Below are positions 26,230-34,320 of a DNA stretch of 64,000 nt, piece by piece. The notes beneath the pieces are model-generated. The model ran no database searches. It was not told the DNA's origin and worked only from the letters and a program-made list of their open reading frames with translations. This DNA comes from Planctomycetales bacterium ZRK34 (GTDB lineage: Bacteria > Planctomycetota > Phycisphaerae > Phycisphaerales > Zrk34), in contig CP050848.1 in NCBI GenBank assembly GCA_014873095.1, forward strand, positions 310,001 to 374,000, given 5' to 3'. The position numbers and the translations under genes were made by a program. How positions within the stretch are numbered: position 1 is the first letter of the stretch; every line of letters starts with the position of its first letter.

Positions 26230-28392
26230 TTAGAGCACCTTGAGTCCGGCGAGCACGATCAGCGCCACCATCGTGATGCCGATCGCCATGGCGATCACGC
26301 CCGCCACAATGGCGATGCGTCGTTTCCACGCAGGCGTCGGCGGCACGCGCAGGCTGTCAAGCTGACCCGCCTTGACGACCTCGGCGTATTCGTCGCCGCG
26401 CTCGTGGATGAACTCCTCTTCCGGCATGTGGCCGGTGAAAATGACCGTATCGACAGGGAACTTCTCCGGGCGGAGGTTCGCGTTGAAAAAGTGGATGGTG
26501 AAGATGAAACCGACCGCCAGCAGGGCTTCGTACCCGTGGACGACCGTGGCGATGTTGAACATCCACCCCGGCATGATCTGAGCGCAGAAGTTCGGGAACC
26601 AGAGCATGATGCCCGAGCCGCCGATCACGAACGTGCCGAAGATTTCCGCCCAGTAGTCGAACTTCTCCCAGTAGGTCCACCGGCTGAAGGTCGGCTGCTT
26701 GCCGCCGACGAAGAACCACTTGAGCATCGCGAGCATGTCGGTCAGATCACGCGGGCGCGGCAGCAGCGTGCTCGAACTGAACAGCGTCGACTTGATGCCG
26801 TACTTGCGGATGCGGGAGATGACGTTGTAGATATGGATCACAAAGTTGGCGATGAGCATGATGGCGAACACGCGGTGCAACACGCCCGCCGAATGCGCCC
26901 CGCCGAAAAGGTTCGCCATCGTCTGCGCCCACGGCTGGTCGGAGAAGAACAGCGGCATGCCCGTGAGGGTGAGCCCGAAGAAGCTGACGACCATCAGGGC
27001 GTGGTTGACGCGGTCGAGGGTCTGGAAGCGGCGGATGCCGGGCTTGGTGTCGTGGTCGTGTTTGTGCTTGCCGTGCTTGATGCGGATGATCGTCGAGCGG
27101 ATCGCCCAGAACACCGAGTGCATCCCGAAGAAGGCGAATGTCGACGAGATCACGACCATGAAGTACAGCCAGACGTAGTGCAACAGGGGAAAACCGTCGG
27201 GCACGGTGTAATCGGCGTGCGGCATGAACTGTGCGAAGCTGGCGCTGGCGCCGGGGTGACAGGACCCGCAGGTTTCAGCACGCCGCTGCGGGCTGACGCG
27301 CGATGCGGGATTGGACTCCGGCAGAATGTCGTGGGCGCCGTGGCAGTCGCTGCACTTGGCCCCGCGGGTCGAGCCCAGGGCGGTGACCTGTCCGTGGTAG
27401 CTGTTGCGGTAGGTTTCGTAGAGGGAGAGGCCGCCTTCGTGAATGGGCTTGTCGTGGCAATCGCCGCACTCGTTGATGATGTCGAGCTTGAAGGCGGGCT
27501 CGGAGGCGCGGGTGATGCCGTGGGCGGTGTGGCAGCTTGTGCAGACGGGCGCTTTCTCGTCGCCGGCAGCGAGTTTCTGGCCGTGCACCGAGTCTTTGTA
27601 GATGTCTTCAATACCGACGTGACAACGCCCGCAGGTCAGCGGGACATTCATGCGGCTGACCGAGGATTCGGGATTCGCCGCCGGCAGCACATCGTGGGCG
27701 TGGTGACAGTCGACGCAGGTCGCCGCCACGATGAGTCCCGCCTCGGCGACCGCCTTGCCGTGTACGGATTCGAGATACGTGGCGATGAACTCGCCGGACT
27801 CGTGCCCGCTGGGGGTCGGGGCTTTGTGCTGCTGGTGACAATCGGCGCAGAGGTTGATGACGTTCAGCGGGTAGGTGCGTGCGGTGCGATCGGACTTGGG
27901 CTTGATGCTGTGGCCGCCGTGACAGGTCACGCACAAGGGAGCGCCGGCGTCGGGCTTCTCGGCGGCGACCTCGGCATGCGTGCTGAGGTTGTACTTGACG
28001 GCGACATCATCGTGACAACTGGCGGCACAACTCGGCGGCGCAAGCTTCGGGGCGTGCGGCAACTTCTCGGCCTCGGTGTGGCACTCCACGCAGGTCACGC
28101 CTTTGTGCACGCTCTCGCCGAGATGCTTGGCCGTGACGTAGAGCCCCTCGCGGGGGCCGACCTCGAGTTGATAATCCGGCGGCGCATCGAGCATCGTCCG
28201 CCGCTCTTCGATCGGCAGATCGATGATCTTGCGTTGGCCGTGACAATCGATGCACCGCTTGTTGGCGATGACCGCATCGGAGACAGGCGCGGCACGGAGG
28301 CTGCCGGCCCCCACCGCCAGCAGCGCCATCGCCGCCAACGGTAAAAGTCTCGGCGCCCTGCCTAACCCACTGAAACTCACTGATCCAAACAT
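26230..28392 (-). CDS. Eleven-haem cytochrome fused to a cytochrome b membrane domain
   Basis: This 720-residue protein has a Sec signal, then eleven haem sites up to about residue 370 (ten CXXCH and CAASCH). A cytochrome b561/FdnI-like domain follows, with several transmembrane helices and the haem-b histidine candidates in RVNHALMVVSFFGLTLTG, LHRVFAIMLIANFVIHIYN and EALLAVGFIFTIHFFN. The C-terminal transmembrane helix follows EEEFIHERGDEY. The layout is like Geobacter CbcL (multihaem head plus quinol-oxidising b domain), which moves electrons from menaquinol to the periplasm. I infer the same role: inner-membrane entry point for this conduit. It is the first gene of its operon, with a near-perfect -24 element upstream (28467-28482). 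Confidence 0.88.
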   Translation of the reverse strand: MFGSVSFSGLGRAPRLLPLAAMALLAVGAGSLRAAPVSDAVIANKRCIDCHGQRKIIDLPIEERRTMLDAPPDYQLEVGPREGLYVTAKHLGESVHKGVTCVECHTEAEKLPHAPKLAPPSCAASCHDDVAVKYNLSTHAEVAAEKPDAGAPLCVTCHGGHSIKPKSDRTARTYPLNVINLCADCHQQHKAPTPSGHESGEFIATYLESVHGKAVAEAGLIVAATCVDCHHAHDVLPAANPESSVSRMNVPLTCGRCHVGIEDIYKDSVHGQKLAAGDEKAPVCTSCHTAHGITRASEPAFKLDIINECGDCHDKPIHEGGLSLYETYRNSYHGQVTALGSTRGAKCSDCHGAHDILPESNPASRVSPQRRAETCGSCHPGASASFAQFMPHADYTVPDGFPLLHYVWLYFMVVISSTFAFFGMHSVFWAIRSTIIRIKHGKHKHDHDTKPGIRRFQTLDRVNHALMVVSFFGLTLTGMPLFFSDQPWAQTMANLFGGAHSAGVLHRVFAIMLIANFVIHIYNVISRIRKYGIKSTLFSSSTLLPRPRDLTDMLAMLKWFFVGGKQPTFSRWTYWEKFDYWAEIFGTFVIGGSGIMLWFPNFCAQIMPGWMFNIATVVHGYEALLAVGFIFTIHFFNANLRPEKFPVDTVIFTGHMPEEEFIHERGDEYAEVVKAGQLDSLRVPPTPAWKRRIAIVAGVIAMAIGITMVALIVLAGLKVL

Positions 28393-28705
28393 CGGTTAAC
28401 CTGCCCATCGCAACAGGGTGCAAGCGACGGCCCACCTGACAGGGGCGGACTATCCCGTCGGAATACCGCATACGGCGTGCCAGTAAGAAGGCCCCTAAAC
28501 GACCTGATAAACAGGGTTTGATGATACCGCTTCTCAGGGTTGAGAATAAAGCAAAAAATTGGATTCTCACACGTGATATCGCCGGTCGCCCACCCCGATC
28601 CACCATATTGCCCTTCGGGGCACATCCAATCTTCGCATCAATAGTTGCCCCACGACCCATCCCGGACGGACCGCCGCATGGCCCCAAGCTCCGGGCTCCG
28701 GCGGC
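28393..28705. other. Intergenic region with the cytochrome operon promoter
   Basis: 313 bases without a gene separate the histidine kinase end from the cytochrome b fusion. It contains a -24/-12 promoter at 28467-28482 on the minus strand. The remaining sequence shows no other feature that I can name. Confidence 0.6.
28467..28482 (-). promoter_or_regulatory. Sigma-54 promoter of the inner-membrane cytochrome operon
   Basis: The minus strand reads TGGCACGCCGTATGCG: a perfect TGGCACG at -24, ATGC at -12 and exactly 10 bases between GG and GC. It is the best -24 match in the window. The predicted start is about 60 bases before the ATG at 28392. Confidence 0.8.
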
Positions 28706-30040
28706 CTACGGTGTGACGATCTGCGTCGCCTCGTCATCGTAAAGCGGCAGGTCGACCTGCACGGTGGCGCCCCGATCCGGGCCTTCAGAATGTGAAAGGA
28801 TGCGGATCCGCCCGCCGAGCCCGCGGATGAGGTTGTAGCTGATCGCCAGCCCCAGGCCCGTGCCCTTGCCCACAGGCTTGGTCGTGTAGAACGGCTCGAA
28901 CACATGCTCAAGCTTGTCGGCGCTGATGCCGGGGCCGTTGTCGATGATTTCGATCCGGCCGTAGTCGTCATGAAAGGTCGTCCGCACGATGATGCAGGGC
29001 TTTTCGATATCGGCCAGGGCGTCCATGGCGTTGATCAGCAGATTGATCAGCACCTGCTGAATCGCCTGCGGTTGAATATTCACCACGCAACCGTCGGCAC
29101 GAAAATCACGCTGAATGTCGATCCGCCGGTGGCGATGGTCAAAGCGGATCATTTCCAGCCCCATCGCCGCCAGGTCATTCAGCGCCATCGCGCGCCACTG
29201 CACCGGGCTGGGGTGGGCGAACTCGGTCATCTGCTGGATCGTGCGGCGAATCCGTTCGGACTGTGCGGAGAGCTTTTCGAGATTGGCTTCGGTCAGCCGC
29301 TTGGTGTTGCGCTTCATCAGTTGCAGCAGGCTGTCGATGCTGGCCAGGGGATTGGCGATCTCGTGGGCGATGCCGGCAGCCATTTGCCCCATCGCCGCCA
29401 GCTTTTCGTGTTGCACCATCGCCTGCTGTTGATCGCGAAGTTGATTGGCCATCTCGCTGATGCGCTGATTCTGCAGCATCAGGTGGTAGCGGTGTCGACG
29501 CAGTCGCCGGGCCATCCCGCTGACCAGGTACACCGTGGCGACCTGCACAATCGCCCACGCCAACAGATCGACCTGACCATCGAGATCGCGCGGCCAGTGA
29601 CCGGCAATGGCCAGCCCCCCGCTGAGCATGATCAGCGCGACCCCCGCCGTGGCGTAGGCCATCCAGCGCGGCAGCATCAGCGAGGCGAAAATCATGTGAA
29701 AGACGTAGAACCCGATCAGCGGACTATGCGCATCGCCGGTCCATAGCGTCAACAGCGTCAGGCAGAACATATCCAGCAGAATCTGCGCCGGCGCCAGCCA
29801 GATCAGCAGCCCCCGTCGATTGCGGGCGACCATCAGCAGCCACCACAGCACGTGGTTGTACACGAGGATCGAAGCCCCGACGCCGACCATCGCCATCGCA
29901 TGCACATGCCAGTGCCACCACATCGCATCGATCAGCGACAGCGTCATCACCGCCGCGCCGGCCAGCCAGCGCAGACCGATGAACCACCGCATGCGGTTGT
30001 ACAGGACTTCGTCGGATGCCATCCGCTCTTGGATTTTCAT
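28706..30040 (-). CDS. Membrane sensor histidine kinase
   Basis: This 444-residue kinase has about six transmembrane helices in residues 20-175, then a short coiled coil, a HisKA domain with the phosphoacceptor in AAGIAHEIANPLA (H226) and a HATPase_c domain. N box (LINLLINAMDA), G1 (EIIDNGPGIS), F (FEPFYTTKP) and G2 (GTGLGLAIS) are all intact. No large periplasmic domain is present. Its gene is the third of an operon in which a PhnD-like binding protein and a HAMP/HisKA protein precede it with ATGA overlaps. These could supply the sensing part. The likely partner is the NtrC-type regulator at 35360-36742. Confidence 0.9.
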   Translation of the reverse strand: MKIQERMASDEVLYNRMRWFIGLRWLAGAAVMTLSLIDAMWWHWHVHAMAMVGVGASILVYNHVLWWLLMVARNRRGLLIWLAPAQILLDMFCLTLLTLWTGDAHSPLIGFYVFHMIFASLMLPRWMAYATAGVALIMLSGGLAIAGHWPRDLDGQVDLLAWAIVQVATVYLVSGMARRLRRHRYHLMLQNQRISEMANQLRDQQQAMVQHEKLAAMGQMAAGIAHEIANPLASIDSLLQLMKRNTKRLTEANLEKLSAQSERIRRTIQQMTEFAHPSPVQWRAMALNDLAAMGLEMIRFDHRHRRIDIQRDFRADGCVVNIQPQAIQQVLINLLINAMDALADIEKPCIIVRTTFHDDYGRIEIIDNGPGISADKLEHVFEPFYTTKPVGKGTGLGLAISYNLIRGLGGRIRILSHSEGPDRGATVQVDLPLYDDEATQIVTP

Positions 30041-31119
30041 GAACGCTCGGCACGATGACTTTGCGGTTGCTGCGATACGATCGCGATCGTCGGCACCTCG
30101 GGCTCGACCGATCGCTCCAGGTCCAACATCTTAGTGACTTTGTCGTAATCTCGCAGCACAATCCGCCGCACGTGCTTCAGCGACTCGACCACCCCCGCCA
30201 TCCGCTTGAGGTTCTGATGAATCTCCAGCAGGCACTTTTCGGAGGCTTCGGGGTCCAAACGCCGTCTGCGGAGCAGGGTCAATTCCAACTCGATGACGGT
30301 CATGGCGTTGTTGAGTTCGTGGTTCAGCGTCAGGGCCGCCTGCTGCAGCACCTCGACGCGCCGCTGCTCGTTGCCCTGAAGCTGCTCGGCCAGCTTGTTG
30401 TACGCCGACGCCAGCACGGCAAACTCATCGTCGTTGTCGACCTCGACGCGGTGCTGGAAATTCTCCTTCGCCAGCTCGCGCGAAGCGGCCACCAGTTTGT
30501 CGACCGGTTCCAGCACCATCTCCGCCGACCGCAACAGCATCAACACCGACACGTCGATCACCAGCAGAAACCCGATCGCCATGCCGATGATCAGCCAGCG
30601 GAAATAACCCGTCAGATCGATCTGTTCCTGCCGGACGTGGCGATGGGCATAGTCGACGATTTTATTGGCGTCATCGCGCACCGCCGCGGCGGTGGCCAGG
30701 GCTTCGAGGTTGTGCCGCGATGCCAGTTGCGGATCCTGCGCCGTGGCCAGCGCGCCCACGTGCCGGGTAAAGGTTTTCAGCCGATCGTGAAACTGGTGAT
30801 AGGTGGCCTCGATCTCGGGCTCATGCATTACCGGGTCGAGTCCGACGTCCGCCGCCAGCGACTGCACGACCTGCATATGGTGAATCAACTCGTCCAGGTA
30901 ATACTCGCGCCCAGTCTGAATCCGATACAGCTCGACCTCGATCGCACTGATGTGCTGATTCAACTCACCGGACTGCACGATCATCGCCGTCGACTGCGTG
31001 CACAGGTGGTCCAGTCCGCGGAAGACGCCCTGCAGCGACCACAGCGCAGCCACCGCCACGAGGATCAACATCAGGCTCAACGCCCCGAGTATCAACATCA
31101 ATTTTCGTCGCAGCATCAT
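30037..31119 (-). CDS. HAMP-domain sensor with HisKA but no ATPase domain
   Basis: This 360-residue protein has an N-terminal transmembrane helix (about 8-27), a periplasmic four-helix-type region to about 172, a second helix (about 174-196), a HAMP domain and a HisKA-like segment LNHELNNAM (H267). The sequence ends about 90 residues later with no HATPase_c motifs. It therefore cannot phosphorylate itself; it may be phosphorylated or allosterically read by the adjacent complete kinase. ATGA overlaps on both sides imply equal expression of the three proteins. Confidence 0.82.
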   Translation of the reverse strand: MMLRRKLMLILGALSLMLILVAVAALWSLQGVFRGLDHLCTQSTAMIVQSGELNQHISAIEVELYRIQTGREYYLDELIHHMQVVQSLAADVGLDPVMHEPEIEATYHQFHDRLKTFTRHVGALATAQDPQLASRHNLEALATAAAVRDDANKIVDYAHRHVRQEQIDLTGYFRWLIIGMAIGFLLVIDVSVLMLLRSAEMVLEPVDKLVAASRELAKENFQHRVEVDNDDEFAVLASAYNKLAEQLQGNEQRRVEVLQQAALTLNHELNNAMTVIELELTLLRRRRLDPEASEKCLLEIHQNLKRMAGVVESLKHVRRIVLRDYDKVTKMLDLERSVEPEVPTIAIVSQQPQSHRAERS

Positions 31120-32105
31120 GGCTCATCCCCTGTCGTCGGCGTTGTCACATCCACCGGTTTCGGCGGCGCTCCGTCAATGCCCAGTTGCTTCCATGCCGGC
31201 CCGATGGCCTGTGTCATCCGATAGATCGGCTGGTACTGCTCGATCCCGCAGGGCTCAAACTGCTTGGCGCCGAACTTCGCCAGCGCGATGCGCCCCGGTT
31301 CGGTTTCATGCATCTCGATCAACGCTGACCGCAACGCCTGAACTCTGGCCGCAGGCAGATCGCCGCGCACGATCAGCGCGTTGTTCGGCACCGGGTCGCC
31401 GGTGGCCAGTCGACGAATCTTGTCTTTTCCGTGCTCGGCTTCCCATGCGTTCAATCGCAAATTCTTGCAGGCGCCCGCATCGACGTTGCCTTCGATGACT
31501 TCATAAATCACATCGTCGTGCGTGCCGACCCATCGCATCTTCGGGGCGTCGGCCACCTGCAACAGGCCCTTCTCGTGCATCAGGTAGATCGGGTACAGAT
31601 CGCCCGCCGTGGTGGCCGGCACCCCCGCGATCTGCAGGCCGCGCAACTGCTGCACGGACTGAATCGGCGAGTCCGCCTTCACGAAGACCACCCCCCGATA
31701 GGTCGTCACGTCATTCGGCAGCCGGGGATTGACCAGCACCTGAACCCGCAGACGATCGTGTGCCAACACCGCCACCATCGAGCCGACGAATGCCGCGTCG
31801 ATGTGCCCCTGCGCCATCTCGCTGAGCACCCGGTCATAGGTGTTCAGCGTCATCAGTCGTATCGGCTGATCGATCGCCGACGACAGGTACTCCGCCAGCA
31901 CCTGGTACCGCTGCCGTTGCTCGAAGATGTCTCGCTCGGGCACCAGCGCCAGCTTCAGCGCCGCGGGGTCGACCTCGCCGGCCCCACTGTTCTGACCGTT
32001 GAGCAGGCGCGTGCGATCGCCCTGGGGCTGACCGGCAATCCAGAAGATCAGACCGATCGCCGTCCCCAGCGCTGCAATCACAAAGACCAGCCGGACAGAT
32101 TTCAT
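31116..32105 (-). CDS. PhnD-like periplasmic substrate-binding protein (sensor component)
   Basis: This 329-residue protein has an N-terminal signal or anchor helix (about residues 5-22) and a PhnD/SsuA/transferrin-type binding fold: LKLALVPERDIFEQ, ALVGSM-like AAFVGSMVAVL, YRGVVFVKADSPI and NNALIVRGDLP. No ABC permease or ATPase genes are nearby, and the gene is translationally coupled to two kinase-like genes. A sensory role is therefore more likely than transport; the tetrathionate sensor TtrS uses a similar fold. The start ATG at 32105 follows AGGAG; an ATG four codons earlier lies within that ribosome binding site. Confidence 0.82.
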   Translation of the reverse strand: MKSVRLVFVIAALGTAIGLIFWIAGQPQGDRTRLLNGQNSGAGEVDPAALKLALVPERDIFEQRQRYQVLAEYLSSAIDQPIRLMTLNTYDRVLSEMAQGHIDAAFVGSMVAVLAHDRLRVQVLVNPRLPNDVTTYRGVVFVKADSPIQSVQQLRGLQIAGVPATTAGDLYPIYLMHEKGLLQVADAPKMRWVGTHDDVIYEVIEGNVDAGACKNLRLNAWEAEHGKDKIRRLATGDPVPNNALIVRGDLPAARVQALRSALIEMHETEPGRIALAKFGAKQFEPCGIEQYQPIYRMTQAIGPAWKQLGIDGAPPKPVDVTTPTTGDEP

Positions 32106-32192
32106 AACACTCCTCATAGTCCAAACCGCGCCCCCGACGAGCGGAGCGCTGCGATTCACCAAACAAAATACGGGCCAGAACAATTGTGGACC

Positions 32193-32209
32193 TTGGCATC
32201 GCTTTTGCC
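32193..32209 (+). promoter_or_regulatory. Sigma-54 promoter of the YgbA-like/ahbD operon
   Basis: TTGGCATCGCTTTTGCC has GGCA at -24 and TTGC at -12, with 10 bases between GG and GC. The predicted start is near 32220, 35 bases before the ATG of the YgbA-like gene. Confidence 0.78.
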
Positions 32210-32254
32210 ATGTGTCATACTGAACATCGGACTCCTAAAATCCAAAGGTGACGC

Positions 32255-32650
32255 ATGACCAGCTTATCCCTCAAAGTGGACCCTGCCCAAGATCGCCCCT
32301 GGGACAACAAGCTCAACCGCGATCTCAAGACGCTGGGGATGTTTATCGAGGTGTACTGCAAGGGCCAGCACCCCGACGCCGAGAAGCGTGAAATATCAGC
32401 GCAAATGGCTACAGGACAGAAGGCTACGCCACGCCCGCTGACCCTCTGCCCCGACTGCGAAAAGCTGCTGATGCACGCTTTTGTCAAGCGGACCCACTGC
32501 CCGATGAACCCCAAGCCCCAGTGCAAGCACTGCCCCAACCACTGCTATGCCCCCAAATACCGGGCGCAGATTCGCGAAGTCATGAAGTATTCGGGCATGA
32601 AATTGCTGACCCGGGGCCGCCTGGACTACCTCGTCCATTTGCTGTTTTAA
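32255..32650 (+). CDS. YgbA-like 'nitrous oxide-stimulated promoter' family protein
   Basis: This 131-residue cysteine-rich protein carries the family pattern: LCPDCEKLLMHAFVKRTHCP, then KPQCKHCPNHCYAPKYR, and the ending REVMKYSG. The six or more conserved cysteines suggest metal or iron-sulfur binding. E. coli and Salmonella YgbA are linked to nitrosative stress and anaerobic gene control. Here the gene is 62 bases upstream of ahbD and behind a sigma-54 promoter. The biochemical role is unknown; a link to NO or to haem/iron status is plausible. Confidence 0.85.
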   Translation: MTSLSLKVDPAQDRPWDNKLNRDLKTLGMFIEVYCKGQHPDAEKREISAQMATGQKATPRPLTLCPDCEKLLMHAFVKRTHCPMNPKPQCKHCPNHCYAPKYRAQIREVMKYSGMKLLTRGRLDYLVHLLF

Positions 32651-32712
32651 GGAAATCCCCGGCCCCGTGTTTCCCGAGTGTGAGAACAGACCCAGACGTC
32701 AAGGAACCGAAC

Positions 32713-33936
32713 ATGATCAGCCCCGCCGAAAACCATAGCGACGCCCAGACCTCCCGCCCCGCCGCCGATCCGCTGCGGCTGCTGTTCTGGGAAACCACCA
32801 CCGCCTGCAATCTCGCCTGCGTGCACTGCCGCCGGCTGGATGTCGCCTGCGAAATGGCCAAGCTCGACCTGGCCACCGAACAGGCCAAGTCCATGATCGC
32901 CTCGCTGCCCGAAATCGGGCGGCCGATCCTGGTCTTCTCCGGTGGCGAGCCGCTGATGCGGCCGGACCTCTTCGAGTTGGCCGAATACGCCACCTCGCTG
33001 GACCTGCCGATCGCCCTGGCGACCAACGGCACCATCATGAACGATGATGTCGCCAAGCGCATCGTCAACGTGGGCTTCCGCCGCGTGTCGATGAGCTTCG
33101 ACGGGCCGGACGCCGCGACCCACGACAAGTTCCGCGGCATCGACGGCGCCTTCCAGTCTTCGCTGGACGGCTTCAAGACGCTCCGCCGCCATGGCATGTC
33201 CATGCAGATCAACACGTCCGTGGCCCAGCACAACGTCAAGAAGCTCGACCAGATGTATCAGATGGCGCTGGACCTCGGCGCCGACGCGCTGCACATCTTC
33301 ATGCTCGTTCCGGTCGGCTGCGGTATGGGCCTCGAAGAGTCGACCATGCTTCACGGCGAAGAATATGAAGCGGCGCTGAACTGGATCTACGATCGCGCCC
33401 AGGAAGGCCGCATCCACCTCAAGGCCACCTGCGCTCCACACTACTTCCGCGTGATGCGCCAGCGGGCCAAGGCTGAAGGCAAGAAGATTCCCAACCGCAT
33501 GGACCTGTCCAAACCGCAGATGGCCGAAGGCCACCCCGGTCACCCGGGCGGACATCCCGGCGGTCATCCCGGTGGACATCCGGGCGGTCATCCCGGTGGA
33601 CATCCCGGCGGTCATGCCGACATGAGCGCGATGACCAAAGGCTGCCTCGCCGGCCAGTCGGTCTGCTTCGTGTCGCACACCGGCGAAGTGTTCCCCTGCG
33701 GGTATCTGCCGCTGAGCTCGGGCAACGTGAAGACCACCCCGCTGCCGACGATCTGGCGCGAAAGTGAGATCTTCGCCAACCTCCGTAACGTCGACAAACT
33801 CGAAGGCAAGTGCGGCGTGTGTGAATACTCACGCGTCTGCATGGGTTGCCGCGCCCGTTCATACGGATACACGCAAAACTACCTGGCTGAAGAGCCCAAC
33901 TGCACGTACACCCCCCTGCGACTGCAGACAAGCTGA
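32713..33936 (+). CDS. ahbD: Haem synthase AhbD (Fe-coproporphyrin III decarboxylase, radical SAM)
   Basis: This 407-residue radical SAM/SPASM protein has the 4Fe-4S motif ACNLACVHC (C32, C36, C39), the SAM-binding GGEP, and the AhbD-typical segments LKATCAPHYFRVMRQRA and KGCLAGQSVCFVSHTGEVFPC. C-terminal cysteines (CGVCEYSRVCMGC) can bind auxiliary clusters. The enzyme oxidatively decarboxylates two propionates of Fe-coproporphyrin III to give haem b in the siroheme-dependent pathway. An unusual Gly-His-Pro-Gly repeat of about 28 residues interrupts the protein near residues 273-302. AAGGA lies 8 bases upstream of the ATG. With the AhbAB and AhbC genes nearby, haem supply for the cytochromes is encoded in the same island. 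Confidence 0.9.
   Translation: MISPAENHSDAQTSRPAADPLRLLFWETTTACNLACVHCRRLDVACEMAKLDLATEQAKSMIASLPEIGRPILVFSGGEPLMRPDLFELAEYATSLDLPIALATNGTIMNDDVAKRIVNVGFRRVSMSFDGPDAATHDKFRGIDGAFQSSLDGFKTLRRHGMSMQINTSVAQHNVKKLDQMYQMALDLGADALHIFMLVPVGCGMGLEESTMLHGEEYEAALNWIYDRAQEGRIHLKATCAPHYFRVMRQRAKAEGKKIPNRMDLSKPQMAEGHPGHPGGHPGGHPGGHPGGHPGGHPGGHADMSAMTKGCLAGQSVCFVSHTGEVFPCGYLPLSSGNVKTTPLPTIWRESEIFANLRNVDKLEGKCGVCEYSRVCMGCRARSYGYTQNYLAEEPNCTYTPLRLQTS
33529..33618 (+). repeat. Tandem 12-bp repeat encoding GHPG units in ahbD
   Basis: About seven imperfect copies of a 12-base unit (GGCGGTCATCCC and variants) encode HPGG repeats in frame. The synonymous codon variation between copies suggests that the peptide is under selection or that the array is old. 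Confidence 0.85.
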
Positions 33937-33957
33937 GTTGAGGGACTCAATAAGCGC

Positions 33958-34320
33958 ATGGTGGTCGTCGCAATCATTCTGACGTGGCTGACGATGCTGC
34001 TGACCGCAGCCCACGTGATGCGTGGCGGCAACCTGGTGCTGGTGGGACTCTGTGTCGCGGTGATGGGGTTGTCGCTGATCCGCCGGGCGTGGGCGTGGTG
34101 GATTGTGCAGTTCGTGTTGTGCCTGGCCGCCGTCGAGTGGCTGCTGACGACCAGCGCGCTGATCCAGCAGCGGCTCGCCGACGGCCGGCCTTACACGCGC
34201 ATGGCGATCATTCTGTTGAGTGTCACGGCCGTGGCGATCGCCGCCGCCGTGTTGCGGGCCTTGAGTCGAAACCGCCAACTCAAGCGTGTTGCGATTCCCA
34301 CTGCGGAATCTCATCGGTGA
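33958..34320 (+). CDS. Small integral membrane protein of unknown function
   Basis: This 120-residue protein has about four predicted transmembrane helices (near residues 2-19, 26-41, 46-67 and 80-100) and a basic C terminus. I do not recognise a family. It begins 21 bases after ahbD, so it is probably co-transcribed. Its end overlaps the convergent AhbAB gene by about 40 bases. The context suggests a minor component of the haem or electron-transfer system, but nothing in the sequence proves it. Confidence 0.65.
   Translation: MVVVAIILTWLTMLLTAAHVMRGGNLVLVGLCVAVMGLSLIRRAWAWWIVQFVLCLAAVEWLLTTSALIQQRLADGRPYTRMAIILLSVTAVAIAAAVLRALSRNRQLKRVAIPTAESHR

Noticed and set aside
26029-28344. A 771-codon plus-strand open frame
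   Set aside because: It is antisense to the cytochrome b fusion; its His/Asp/Arg-rich translation is a shadow of reversed haem motifs.
31116-32105. Phosphonate ABC transporter binding protein
   Set aside because: There are no permease or ATPase genes nearby and the gene is coupled to kinase genes, so a sensor role is preferred.
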